This document shows positions 56,496 to 64,000 of a stretch of 64,000 bases of DNA, one piece after another. The stretch comes from an uncultured Chlorobiaceae bacterium (GTDB lineage: Bacteria; Bacteroidota; Chlorobiia; Chlorobiales; Chlorobiaceae), in assembly GCA_903940125.1 (NCBI GenBank), contig CAJAJL010000065.1, positions 62,001-126,000 of the forward strand, read 5' to 3'. The position numbers and the translations under genes were made by a program. Under the pieces are notes generated by a model. That model was given only the letters and a program-made list of their open reading frames with translations. It did not search any database and was not told the origin of the DNA. The number at the start of each line of letters is the position of its first letter. The stretch's first letter is position 1.

Positions 56496-58163
56496 TTAAC
56501 TGAGTTTATAGCCTGGGCCGCCACCGCCTTCAGGGGGTGTCCATGTAATTATTCCGTAGGGATCAATGGTTTCGCATGTTTTACAGTGCAGGCAGTTCGA
56601 TGCGTTAAGTTTAAGTGCAGATGGTGGGTCGCCGGTTATTTCGTAGACCTCCGCCGGGCAGAAGTGAATACAAGGATTAGCAAATTCAACGGTGCATTTT
56701 TGCAGGCATATTTTCTCAATATCTTCAGGTTTTATAAGTAGGTGGCATGGCTGGTTCTCTTCGTGCATGGTTCCTGACCGGTAGAGGCTCTCTTTTTTGC
56801 TGAAGGTGAGGCTGTTGTCCGGAGTGAAAGCTTCTTGTGGTGTGGTTGACCTCTTCTTCTTGCGGCGATCCCCAAAACCCTCAGCAATGGAGAGACCAGG
56901 AAATTTAAGCTGAAGTCCTGCCTGAACCAAACCGGAGTAGAGTCCTTGATCGAAAGCTTTCCGATAGTTTCTGGCAGCATACAGTTCATCGTAAGCCCAT
57001 GAATTTCTGAACCGTTCGCTGTAGGTTTTCAGTTTGCCGGTTGAAAAATCATTATGCAGAATCGATTCAAAGAGGGTTTCAGCGGCAAGGATTCCGGATT
57101 TCATCGCCAGGTGGAGCCCTTTGTGGCGCTGCATGTTTACCATTCCTGCCGATTCACCAGTGACAAGATATCCCGGTCCATAAAGGGGGGGCATGGCATC
57201 AACTCCTGCAGAGGTTATTGTTCTTGCTCCTGATTCAATCATGTTTCCTCCTTCAAGGAGTTCGGCAAGCAGCGGGTGCTGTTTAAAGCGCTGAAGGTTA
57301 CGATGCGGATCACAAAAAGGCGACCCTGGTTCCAGTGAAGTGATAAACCCTATAGAGAGCAGCGTCGAAGATAAGGCATAGAGCCAGCCTCCGCCATAGA
57401 TATCTGATGAAAGAGGATAGCCGAACATCTGGTGAACTTCTCCGGGGTTGATACGGCCTGCCGGTATCCGCCATGTCTCTTTTACTCCGGTTTCGTAGCG
57501 TTGTGGTGCAGTTTTTGTGCTCTTTGAAAAATGTTCGCTGACTTGCCTGAAGAAAGAGCCGTCAGAACCTTCCCCGATGACGACAGCTTTTGTTTTAAGT
57601 AAAAGCCCGGCTTCAAAGTTAATTTTTTTCTGACCGTCTTTGTCGAGCCCCTTATCGTCTGTCAGAATGCCGGCAAGCCTTTCGTTTTCGATATAGGGAA
57701 GAATGGCTGCAGTATTATCGAAGAGCTGAATACCCTCTTTTTCTGCCTCATTGGCCATCCATGACCCGATGCGGGATAGCGAAACGAGCATATTTCCCTT
57801 ATTGCTGAATGCGTCAGGTATAAATGGGAACGGAAACTTCCTTTTCGCAGTCAGATACCATAAACACTCTTTCGAAACCATTGCTTCAAAAGGAAATCCC
57901 CTGTCCCGATAATCAGGGAAACACTCATCCAGAGTTTTCGTGTCAATAATTGCCCCTGACAGAAGGTGGGCGCCGGCATACCGCCCTTTATCAATCATTG
58001 CTATTGAGGGTTCAAGAGTATTTGCCGATAGAGAGTTATGACGTTTCAGGAGGTGCTGCAGGTGTAATGCCGATGCAAGGTTTGCAGGTCCAGCGCCGAT
58101 AAACACAATATCGAATTCCAGTGATTCACGTTCATGGATCATTGTACATTGTGGATGCTGCAT
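56496..58163 (-). CDS. electron-transfer-flavoprotein:quinone oxidoreductase-like protein
   Basis: A flavo-iron-sulfur protein of about 555 residues. The FAD motif is FDIVFIGAGPANLASALHL, then the ETF-QO-specific GAHLLSGAIIDTKTLDECFPD and GPGYLVTGESAGMVNMQRH. The C-terminal domain has a ferredoxin-like 4Fe-4S Cys set (NPCIHFCPAEVYEI, NCLHCKTCETIDPYGII). In other bacteria it passes electrons from ETF to the quinone pool. No etfA/etfB is present in this window, so its donor here is open. The ATG at 58163 is preferred over a TTG at 58172. Leads a run with mnmA, the esterase and metH. Confidence 0.85.
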   Translation of the reverse strand: MQHPQCTMIHERESLEFDIVFIGAGPANLASALHLQHLLKRHNSLSANTLEPSIAMIDKGRYAGAHLLSGAIIDTKTLDECFPDYRDRGFPFEAMVSKECLWYLTAKRKFPFPFIPDAFSNKGNMLVSLSRIGSWMANEAEKEGIQLFDNTAAILPYIENERLAGILTDDKGLDKDGQKKINFEAGLLLKTKAVVIGEGSDGSFFRQVSEHFSKSTKTAPQRYETGVKETWRIPAGRINPGEVHQMFGYPLSSDIYGGGWLYALSSTLLSIGFITSLEPGSPFCDPHRNLQRFKQHPLLAELLEGGNMIESGARTITSAGVDAMPPLYGPGYLVTGESAGMVNMQRHKGLHLAMKSGILAAETLFESILHNDFSTGKLKTYSERFRNSWAYDELYAARNYRKAFDQGLYSGLVQAGLQLKFPGLSIAEGFGDRRKKKRSTTPQEAFTPDNSLTFSKKESLYRSGTMHEENQPCHLLIKPEDIEKICLQKCTVEFANPCIHFCPAEVYEITGDPPSALKLNASNCLHCKTCETIDPYGIITWTPPEGGGGPGYKLS

Positions 58164-58247
58164 GGTAATCAAAAAAACTGAAAAGACTAAAAAACGAAAT
58201 ATGATGACTAAGGATACAATCTACAGACTTTTTTTCTTGCTTATGCT

Positions 58248-58835
58248 TTACGTACGAAATTTCGAGACATGGGGATTGTTGATAATGAATTTTCGCCACA
58301 GAAGTTCCCTGCTTTTTGAAATACCAACACGAGCGCTGGTACCTATCATGCGGTCCGGCAGCGGGGGAGTATTTTCAACAAAAAACTCTTCACTGAAAAG
58401 ATTTTTTCCGTTGCACTCACGGTTGATGGCAAGTGCTCTGGTCAGCTTACCTGGCCCACTCATAAGATCTGTTATGAGTTTACTCCCTCTCTGTTCCTGC
58501 ATGAACAGCTCTCCTTCAACTGGTTCCATCGCTCTGATCAGTACCGCTCCCGGAGTGTTTTCAGGTTCGCTGACAATATTAAGCATGTAGTGGTTTCCAT
58601 AGGTAAAGTAAACATAAAGGGTTCCGGGAGTTTGGAACATAATCCTGTTTCTTTCAGTTTTGCCGCGCCATGCATGGCAGGCTTCGTCATGTCTGCTGAA
58701 ATAAGCCTCTGTTTCAACAATTCTGCCTTTCAGTTGTATATTTCCTGGCAGCACACGAACAAAAATTTTCCCAAGCAGTTTTTCAGTAAGTTCGAGTGTG
58801 GGGAGGTCATAGAATTGTCGTTCCAGCCTTTCCAT
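58248..58835 (-). CDS. 3-methyladenine DNA glycosylase (AAG/Mpg family)
   Basis: A 195-residue alkyl-purine DNA glycosylase that starts base-excision repair of methylated adenines. Seen are the catalytic Glu region [22 protein letters not shown], the [19 protein letters not shown] segment with the intercalating Tyr and active-site His, and GVLIRAMEP-like [11 protein letters not shown]. It lies 84 bases upstream of the ETF-QO start on the same strand. Divergent from parA. Confidence 0.9.
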   Translation of the reverse strand: MERLERQFYDLPTLELTEKLLGKIFVRVLPGNIQLKGRIVETEAYFSRHDEACHAWRGKTERNRIMFQTPGTLYVYFTYGNHYMLNIVSEPENTPGAVLIRAMEPVEGELFMQEQRGSKLITDLMSGPGKLTRALAINRECNGKNLFSEEFFVENTPPLPDRMIGTSARVGISKSRELLWRKFIINNPHVSKFRT

Positions 58836-58854
58836 GAAGCGAGATTAAAAAAAT

Positions 58855-58882
58855 TTGTAATGGTTCATGTAAGTATTATAAT
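58855..58882 (+). promoter_or_regulatory. probable promoter of parA-parB
   Basis: TTGTAA (58855-58860) and a perfect TATAAT (58877-58882) are 16 bases apart, ending about 51 bases before the parA start, in the short gap between the divergent glycosylase and parA genes. Confidence 0.5.
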
Positions 58883-58933
58883 GTACCAAGTCATGACAGA
58901 ACTTCAACTGCTATAAATTTCCCTGGTTAGTAC

Positions 58934-59728
58934 ATGGGCAGAGTAATTGCGATTGCAAACCAGAAGGGTGGGGTTGGAAAAACAACCACTGCTGTCAATA
59001 TAGCGGCCTCGATTGCTATTTCTGAGTTTAAGACATTGCTTATCGATATCGACCCCCAGGCCAATGCCACATCTGGATTCGGGCTTGAAATAGGCGACGA
59101 AATCGATAACACTTTTTATCAGGTTATGGTAAAAGGCGGCAACATTCAGGACGCTGTCAAGTCTTCCAGTCTTGAGTATCTTGATGTTCTTCCTTCCAAT
59201 GTCAATCTCGTCGGGATGGAGGTCGAACTGGTGAATATGCGAGAACGCGAGTATGTAATGCAGAAAGCGCTCAAAGGTATTCGCTCCCAGTATGAATATA
59301 TCATTATTGATTGTCCGCCATCTTTAGGGCTGATCACACTCAATTCTCTTACAGCAGCAGATTCCGTACTTATACCGGTTCAGGCAGAATATTATGCTTT
59401 GGAGGGTTTGGGAAAGCTGCTTAATACCATCAGTATTGTCCGCAAGCACCTTAATCCGAAACTGGAAATAGAAGGTGTATTGGTGACCATGTATGATTCG
59501 AGACTTCGTCTTGCATCTCAGGTTGCCGAAGAGGTCAAGAAGTTTTTCAAAGACAAGGTTTACAAAACCTATATTCGCAGAAATGTTCGACTTTCTGAAG
59601 CGCCAAGTCATGGTAAACCAGCCCTGCTTTATGACGCTCAAAGTATCGGATCGAAAGATTACCTCGATCTGGCACAGGAGATTTTCGAAAGAGACGGTAA
59701 TATTAAAAAATTTAAAGTCCGGCAGTAG
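58934..59728 (+). CDS. parA: chromosome partitioning ATPase ParA/Soj
   Basis: A 264-residue P-loop ATPase that moves the replication origin together with ParB. The deviant Walker A is [17 protein letters not shown] (residues 8-24), Walker A' [13 protein letters not shown], and Walker [12 protein letters not shown]. The length and lack of an N-terminal DNA-binding extension mark the chromosomal Soj type rather than large plasmid ParA. parB follows after 27 bases. Confidence 0.95.
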   Translation: MGRVIAIANQKGGVGKTTTAVNIAASIAISEFKTLLIDIDPQANATSGFGLEIGDEIDNTFYQVMVKGGNIQDAVKSSSLEYLDVLPSNVNLVGMEVELVNMREREYVMQKALKGIRSQYEYIIIDCPPSLGLITLNSLTAADSVLIPVQAEYYALEGLGKLLNTISIVRKHLNPKLEIEGVLVTMYDSRLRLASQVAEEVKKFFKDKVYKTYIRRNVRLSEAPSHGKPALLYDAQSIGSKDYLDLAQEIFERDGNIKKFKVRQ

Positions 59729-59755
59729 CAGCTGACCGGTAAGCTGGTGGAGGAT

Positions 59756-60643
59756 ATGTCAAAAAAAGCACTGGGGAGAGGTTTAAAAGCACTGATTCCG
59801 GATGAAGGATTTGATTCTGGTTCCAAAGAGGAGGAACAGGAACAAGCCCAGGACGGAAGTATTGGCAGTCTGCCAGTCGAAAAAATACGTACAAATCCAT
59901 TTCAGCCACGCAAGGAATTTGATGAAAGTGCTCTTGAAGAGCTTAAAAACTCCATTATTGAAAATGGAGTGATTCAGCCGGTAACGGTGTGCAGGGATGG
60001 GGACGGTTATCAGCTCATCAGTGGAGAACGCAGGCTCAGGGCAGTGCTGCAGGCAGGTTTCAAGTATATTCCTGCTTATGTTATTGAGGCTCATGATGAT
60101 TCAAGTAAACTTGAACTTGCTCTTATTGAGAACATTCAACGTGAGGATCTTAATGCTATAGAGGTTGCACTTGCATTGAAAAGCCTGACAACCAAGTGCA
60201 GTCTCACACAGGACGAGATAGCACAGAAAGTTGGCAAGAACCGTTCAACCGTCAGTAATTTTCTCAGGCTTCTCAAGCTCCCTTTACAGATTCAGGATAG
60301 TATCAGAAACAGGGAGATATCGTCCGGACATGCGCGGGCGCTGATTAACCTTCCAGGTGAGCAGCAGCAGCTGAAGGTCTGGAAACAGATTCTCAGTCGT
60401 CAGCTTTCAGTCCGACAGACTGAAGCACTGGTTAACCGCATGTTCAAGGAACAATCAAAACCGTTACAGACAGATGCCCTGGAACGCTCTTCACATGTTA
60501 CCCAGCTTGAGTCCCGACTTAGAGATAAACTTGCTACAAAAGTACGCATTGTTGAAAAAAAAGGTGGCAAGGGTGAAATTCATATTCAGTATTTTTCGAA
60601 TGACGATCTCGACAGGCTTCTTGATATTATGAATCAGGAGTGA
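59756..60643 (+). CDS. parB: chromosome partitioning protein ParB/Spo0J
   Basis: A 295-residue DNA-binding CTPase-type protein that loads at parS. The start is ATG at 59756, directly after GTGGAGGAT; the GTG at 59747 also reads in frame. Characteristic blocks: LGRGLKALIP at the N-terminus, VEKIRTNPFQPRKEFDE, the ParB nuclease-like box ISGERRLRAVLQAGF with LIENIQREDLNAIEVA, and the HTH LTQDEIAQKVGKNRSTVSNF. No parS palindrome was noticed in this window. Confidence 0.95.
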   Translation: MSKKALGRGLKALIPDEGFDSGSKEEEQEQAQDGSIGSLPVEKIRTNPFQPRKEFDESALEELKNSIIENGVIQPVTVCRDGDGYQLISGERRLRAVLQAGFKYIPAYVIEAHDDSSKLELALIENIQREDLNAIEVALALKSLTTKCSLTQDEIAQKVGKNRSTVSNFLRLLKLPLQIQDSIRNREISSGHARALINLPGEQQQLKVWKQILSRQLSVRQTEALVNRMFKEQSKPLQTDALERSSHVTQLESRLRDKLATKVRIVEKKGGKGEIHIQYFSNDDLDRLLDIMNQE

Positions 60644-60699
60644 ACTGGTCCGCAGAAAATGCAGCTTTTTCACTGTAAACGTTAATTGTAATCATAAGT

Positions 60700-61446
60700 A
60701 TGAGGTTTACTCTTGTAGGAAATGGCAGGATGGGTCGTCAGGTGGCTCAGGTGATCGGTCAGTCGGGCTGTCATGGAACTTCTGCAGTTCTCGATGTAGA
60801 TACCCCGGTTGTCCCTGAAGTTTTTCAAGGCAGCGATGCCATTATCGATTTCACCGTTCGGGAGGCATTTCTCAGCAATCTGCCAGCCATGCTTTCGTCC
60901 GGTGTTCCCATTATTGTTGGTACAACAGGGTGGGATGATGTCTGCGATGAGGTCAAAAAAAAGGTCGCTGATGCAGGAGCATCACTTCTCTATTCGGCAA
61001 ATTTTTCGCTTGGAGTCAACATATTCCTCAGAAGTGTGCGCGAAGCAGCACGGCTTATTGCTCCGTTTGACCAGTTTGATATTGCCTTTGCCGAACAGCA
61101 TCACACAGGAAAGGCTGATTTTCCCAGCGGAACTGCTCTCAGAGCAGCCGATATGATTCTATCAGCCAATAACCGGAAAAAAACTGTTGTCCGGCAGCTC
61201 TCGGACGATCGAAAGCTTGCTCCTGAAGAACTGCAGGTAGCAGCACTGAGGCTCGGAGGTGTATTTGGAAAGCACACCGCGTTTATCGATTCGGATGCAG
61301 ATGAAATTGTTATTTCACATACGGCAAAAAACCGCTCTGGTTTTGCATCAGGAGCTGTTGAAGCTGCCGTCTGGCTCGCTCATCGACATAAACAAAACCC
61401 TGGATTTTATACTATGGATGATTTTTTAAATGAACGGCTTGCGTGA
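60700..61446 (+). CDS. dapB: 4-hydroxy-tetrahydrodipicolinate reductase
   Basis: NAD(P)H-dependent reductase of the lysine/meso-DAP pathway, supplying DAP for peptidoglycan. 248 residues. The Rossmann loop [12 protein letters not shown] is at the start, the IDFTVREAF and GTTGWDD loops follow, and the catalytic/substrate motif is [20 protein letters not shown] near residue 130 (His-His and Lys). The DUF4199 gene begins six bases downstream. Confidence 0.95.
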   Translation: MRFTLVGNGRMGRQVAQVIGQSGCHGTSAVLDVDTPVVPEVFQGSDAIIDFTVREAFLSNLPAMLSSGVPIIVGTTGWDDVCDEVKKKVADAGASLLYSANFSLGVNIFLRSVREAARLIAPFDQFDIAFAEQHHTGKADFPSGTALRAADMILSANNRKKTVVRQLSDDRKLAPEELQVAALRLGGVFGKHTAFIDSDADEIVISHTAKNRSGFASGAVEAAVWLAHRHKQNPGFYTMDDFLNERLA

Positions 61447-61452
61447 AGATAT

Positions 61453-61998
61453 ATGGCTAATGAACGTGTGAATCAATCTACTTTGCCATTTAAAGGAAAG
61501 CTTTTTTCTGTTCTGCTGGGTGCTGCAATCATTATTCTGACGACAACCATCCCCTATCTGACACTGCTCAATGTTTTTCTCTTTGCCGGTATTTTTCTTG
61601 CAGGAACAGTTGCGCTCCATCAGACTATCATGCGCTTTCAGGTGCGTTTGACCTACAATCAGGCTTTTGCTTACGGGTGTCTGGCCGGTTTGGTTGGAGG
61701 TGTGGTTTCCGAAGGCATAACCTTTGCTCTTATGGAGCTGCTCAATTACAGACCCGGAACGGAAAGTCTTGCTCTTGTGATTGACTGGGCGCTTGAAATG
61801 GCAAAAGGAAGGCCCGAGGTTCAGCAGCAGGTGCAGGCACTTGTTGCTGCTGAAAAACTTGCTCTTGTTCCAGTGAAATTAAGCTTTGTCGAAATTCTGA
61901 TGAATATGGCTTTTTCCGGTGCTTTTTATGCACCGATAGCTGGTCTCGGGGGAGCATTTGCTGTTCTCAGGCTAAAACGTAAAGCTGCAAGAGAGTGA
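61453..61998 (+). CDS. DUF4199-type membrane protein
   Basis: A 181-residue integral membrane protein. Four hydrophobic segments: LFSVLLGAAIIILTTTIPYL, LLNVFLFAGIFLAGTVALH, AYGCLAGLVGGVVSEGITFAL and a C-terminal AFSGAFYAPIAGLGGAFAV. The architecture and the conserved Gly-rich third helix match DUF4199. Function unknown. Probably co-transcribed with dapB. Confidence 0.7.
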   Translation: MANERVNQSTLPFKGKLFSVLLGAAIIILTTTIPYLTLLNVFLFAGIFLAGTVALHQTIMRFQVRLTYNQAFAYGCLAGLVGGVVSEGITFALMELLNYRPGTESLALVIDWALEMAKGRPEVQQQVQALVAAEKLALVPVKLSFVEILMNMAFSGAFYAPIAGLGGAFAVLRLKRKAARE

Positions 61999-62003
61999 TT
62001 GTG

Positions 62004-63080
62004 TTACATCGACCAGAGTGAAATCAGCTTGAGATCGCTCTTATTGACGATCAATCCTTCACGGTAAAGTTTGTATGTATCAAGAAGTCCGTTTTCAGCT
62101 CTGAAAGGGGTTTCAAGCAAGTCGTGTTTCAGGTAACGGTAGGTGTCCAGCCCGCATGCAGCGGGCTCAGAAGAAGCTGAAGCTGCAAGCCATGTGTAAA
62201 AGCTCAGACTGATGCCGCTCTCAAAAGCTGAGCTGAAAACCGTGAGGAGATTATTTTTTTTTGCGTACTGGGCCAATTCCAGCGCAACTGAAATTCCGCC
62301 CAACTGGTTTGGTTTCAGGATCAGTGCAGCAAGCGCTTTCTGTGGGATTTTTTCCAGCAGTTCCGGCTTTTGCCAGAGAGTTTCGTCCAGTGCAGCAGGA
62401 ATACCTGTCTTTGCGAAAAACTCACCGAGATCTTCAGCGTTCTTCAGAGGTTCCTCAATATAGGCAATACTTGCCAGTGGAATGTGTCCTGCAAATTCGA
62501 GTGCATCATCAAGTGAGAATGACTGATTGGCATCCAGTCGAATGTCGATAGTGTTTCCGAAGATACGGTGCAGAGTTTCAATGCTGCGGATGGCGATGTC
62601 ACTATTCCCGGATGAGATCTTGAGCTTGAATGTGCGGTATCCAAGATTGAAATACTCAACGGCCCTTTGTTCGACTTGCTGTGTATCACCGAAGAGCAGT
62701 GCATTGACTGGAACATGTTTGGCGGGATGAGCCGATGCATTGGAAAACGTTGGAGACTCTCCTGAAGCGGTGGCATCAAGGTTGATCATCGCCATTTCCA
62801 GCCCTGTGCGCACTGAAGGGAAGAGCTGGTCATGAAAAATGGTGTGATTGACAAACTCGTGTTTTGAAAGCACTTCCACAAGCTGCGCTTCGGCAGATGC
62901 AAGGGTTTCCTTGTGTAAACCTGGAAGTGGAGCAATTTCACCGTAGGCCGTGTGCCCATCTTCCTTGGTTTTCAGCGCAAGGATAATGCCCTCCCTGTGT
63001 AAAAGCTTAAGCCCATTAACGGTTATTGCTTCTGTAAAAGGAATGGCATATCGGTAGAGAAGTGCATGGGCTGCTTTCAA
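62004..63080 (-). CDS. menC: o-succinylbenzoate synthase
   Basis: Enolase-superfamily dehydratase making o-succinylbenzoate for menaquinone. 358 residues. Metal and catalytic residues are visible: [13 protein letters not shown] (catalytic Lys), [16 protein letters not shown] (Asp ligand), [14 protein letters not shown] (Glu ligand), AALDETLWQ (Asp ligand) and [16 protein letters not shown] (second Lys). The start overlaps the menB stop by four bases, so MenB and MenC are made from one message. It converges with DUF4199 five bases away. Confidence 0.92.
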   Translation of the reverse strand: MKAAHALLYRYAIPFTEAITVNGLKLLHREGIILALKTKEDGHTAYGEIAPLPGLHKETLASAEAQLVEVLSKHEFVNHTIFHDQLFPSVRTGLEMAMINLDATASGESPTFSNASAHPAKHVPVNALLFGDTQQVEQRAVEYFNLGYRTFKLKISSGNSDIAIRSIETLHRIFGNTIDIRLDANQSFSLDDALEFAGHIPLASIAYIEEPLKNAEDLGEFFAKTGIPAALDETLWQKPELLEKIPQKALAALILKPNQLGGISVALELAQYAKKNNLLTVFSSAFESGISLSFYTWLAASASSEPAACGLDTYRYLKHDLLETPFRAENGLLDTYKLYREGLIVNKSDLKLISLWSM

Positions 63081-63898
63081 GGTCTTTTTGGAAATTTACT
63101 GAAATCCGGTTTCCGTTTTTCGACAAAGGCATTTTTACCTTCCTGTGCTTCCTCACACATGTAATAGAGCATAGTGGCATTACCGGCAAGTTCCTGCAAT
63201 CCGGACTGGCCGTCACAATCTGCATTAAGTGCCGATTTCAGACATCTGATAGCGAGCGACGAGTTGGCAAGAATTTCACGACACCACTGCACAGTCTCCT
63301 TCTCAAGCTGTTCAAGAGGTACAACTGTGTTTACCAATCCCATCGAAAAAGCTTCTGCAGCATTGTACTGACGGCAAAGGAACCATATTTCACGGGCTTT
63401 TTTCTGGCCGACAAGGCGGGCCATATAGCTTGCTCCCCATCCACCATCAAATGAACCTACTTTAGGGCCGGTCTGGCCGAAGATAGCATTATCTGCTGCA
63501 ATGGTAAGATCACACAGCATATGCAGCACATGGCCGCCGCCGATTGCATAACCTGCAACCATGGCAATTACCGGTTTCGGGCAGGTGCGAATATCACGCT
63601 GGAAGTCAAGGACATTCAGTCTGTTGACCCCTTTTTCATCAGCATAACCGGCATATCCGCGGATCTTCTGATCACCTCCCGAGCAGAACGCCTTCTCTCC
63701 GGCACCGGTAAGAATAACCACACCGATCGACTCATCGTTTCGTGCCTCGGCAAGGGCTGTAATCATCTCCACCACAGTCTGGGGACGAAATGCGTTTCGT
63801 ACTTCAGGGCGATTGATGGTGATTTTTGCAATACCTTCAGCTTTATGGTAGAGGATATCGTTAAAATCCCCTGTTTGTATCCAGTTTACTTCGCTCAT
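63077..63898 (-). CDS. menB: 1,4-dihydroxy-2-naphthoyl-CoA synthase
   Basis: Crotonase-fold enzyme that closes the second ring of the naphthoquinone head group. 273 residues. The MenB-specific segments are [60 protein letters not shown] and [20 protein letters not shown]; the last two distinguish MenB from ordinary enoyl-CoA hydratases. Overlaps menC at its 3' end and the menH-like gene at its 5' end by four bases each. Confidence 0.95.
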   Translation of the reverse strand: MSEVNWIQTGDFNDILYHKAEGIAKITINRPEVRNAFRPQTVVEMITALAEARNDESIGVVILTGAGEKAFCSGGDQKIRGYAGYADEKGVNRLNVLDFQRDIRTCPKPVIAMVAGYAIGGGHVLHMLCDLTIAADNAIFGQTGPKVGSFDGGWGASYMARLVGQKKAREIWFLCRQYNAAEAFSMGLVNTVVPLEQLEKETVQWCREILANSSLAIRCLKSALNADCDGQSGLQELAGNATMLYYMCEEAQEGKNAFVEKRKPDFSKFPKRP

Positions 63899-64000
63899 AA
63901 GTGCTTTTCTTCTTGCTGGTTGAAAAATAATCTTAAACGATCCAGAAACAATTCCTTGTTTTCAATCTGAAGGGTATGACCGCAAAGAGGAAATATTTCA
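63895..64000 (-). CDS. menH: C-terminal fragment of MenH-like alpha/beta hydrolase, cut by window edge
   Basis: The minus strand is open from the window edge to a TGA at 63895-63897 that overlaps the menB ATG. The 34 residues seen include [19 protein letters not shown], the His-containing end of an alpha/beta hydrolase (pattern GHxxxxENxxxF). Next to menB and menC this is best read as the 2-succinyl-6-hydroxy-2,4-cyclohexadiene-1-carboxylate synthase MenH; most of the gene lies beyond the window. Confidence 0.6.
   Translation of the reverse strand, partial: EIFPLCGHTLQIENKELFLDRLRLFFNQQEEKHL

Noticed and set aside
58836-60700. parS site near parA-parB
   Set aside because: No sequence close to the 16-bp TGTTTCACGTGAAACA palindrome was found by eye here or elsewhere in the window; an exact pattern search could still find a degenerate copy.
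1-64000. tRNA, rRNA, CRISPR or insertion sequences
   Set aside because: Gaps between genes were read for cloverleaf ends, regularly spaced repeats and terminal inverted repeats flanking transposase frames; none were found.

Overview
The window is chromosomal DNA of a green sulfur bacterium (Chlorobiaceae). The strongest sign is a CsmA/CsmE-type chlorosome envelope protein at 8018-8272 (minus). A cytoplasmic NiFe (sulf)hydrogenase cluster, menaquinone genes, an oxidative pentose phosphate set and a B12-dependent methionine synthase fit this placement. I cannot name the species. I see no rRNA, tRNA, CRISPR array, transposase or prophage. Genes lie in short operons on both strands.

Layout. 1-12.2 kb: 3' part of aroA; an alpha/beta hydrolase-YtxH pair; an HD phosphohydrolase; a two-gene cassette of a dual-OB-like protein and a DUF488 protein; a B12-binding-type radical SAM protein; lptB; the chlorosome gene; a gamma-carbonic anhydrase-like protein; a protoporphyrinogen-oxidase-like flavoprotein; an MscS channel; and an FKBP. 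12.2-16.9 kb: hydrogenase genes read on the minus strand as hydB-hydG, then hydD-hydA. The two halves are separated by an antitoxin/toxin pair with its own promoter on the opposite strand. 17-22 kb: a small conserved protein, a U32 protease-like protein, a second toxin-antitoxin pair (RHH/RelE), a membrane protein, a SpoU methyltransferase and a double Usp. 22-28 kb: a Lon-like protease, TerC, an aldehyde dehydrogenase, a patatin and a YbaK-type deacylase. 28-33.6 kb: a glycosyltransferase, then gnd and zwf on plus with pgl convergent on minus (the whole oxidative pentose phosphate branch), then a DUF2278 protein. 33.7-38.4 kb: envelope genes, namely a multi-pass membrane protein, a SIMPL protein, two L,D-transpeptidases and a SRPBCC protein.

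38.5-50.2 kb is the standout accessory block: a PLD-nuclease/SNF2-helicase fusion, an Eco57I-type adenine methyltransferase with a nuclease-like N-terminus, a compact RecF/SMC-like ATPase, a UvrD-type helicase with a RelE-like N-terminus and an ankyrin/coiled-coil C-terminus, and a tiny hydrophobic repeat protein. The first three genes are tightly coupled. They look like a helicase-methylase-ATPase defence system, with the UvrD fusion and the small protein as possible partners. The methylase's target-recognition region is distinctly AT-richer than its flanks, which suggests specificity exchange.

50.3-58.8 kb: an HD protein, then a minus-strand operon running from an ETF:quinone oxidoreductase through mnmA and a carboxylesterase to metH, with a 3-methyladenine glycosylase gene upstream. 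58.9-62 kb: parA-parB, dapB and a DUF4199 membrane protein. 62-64 kb: menC, menB and the 3' end of a menH-like hydrolase, overlapping one another on the minus strand. They serve menaquinone synthesis.

All functional assignments come from motifs and family knowledge read by eye. No database search was run.
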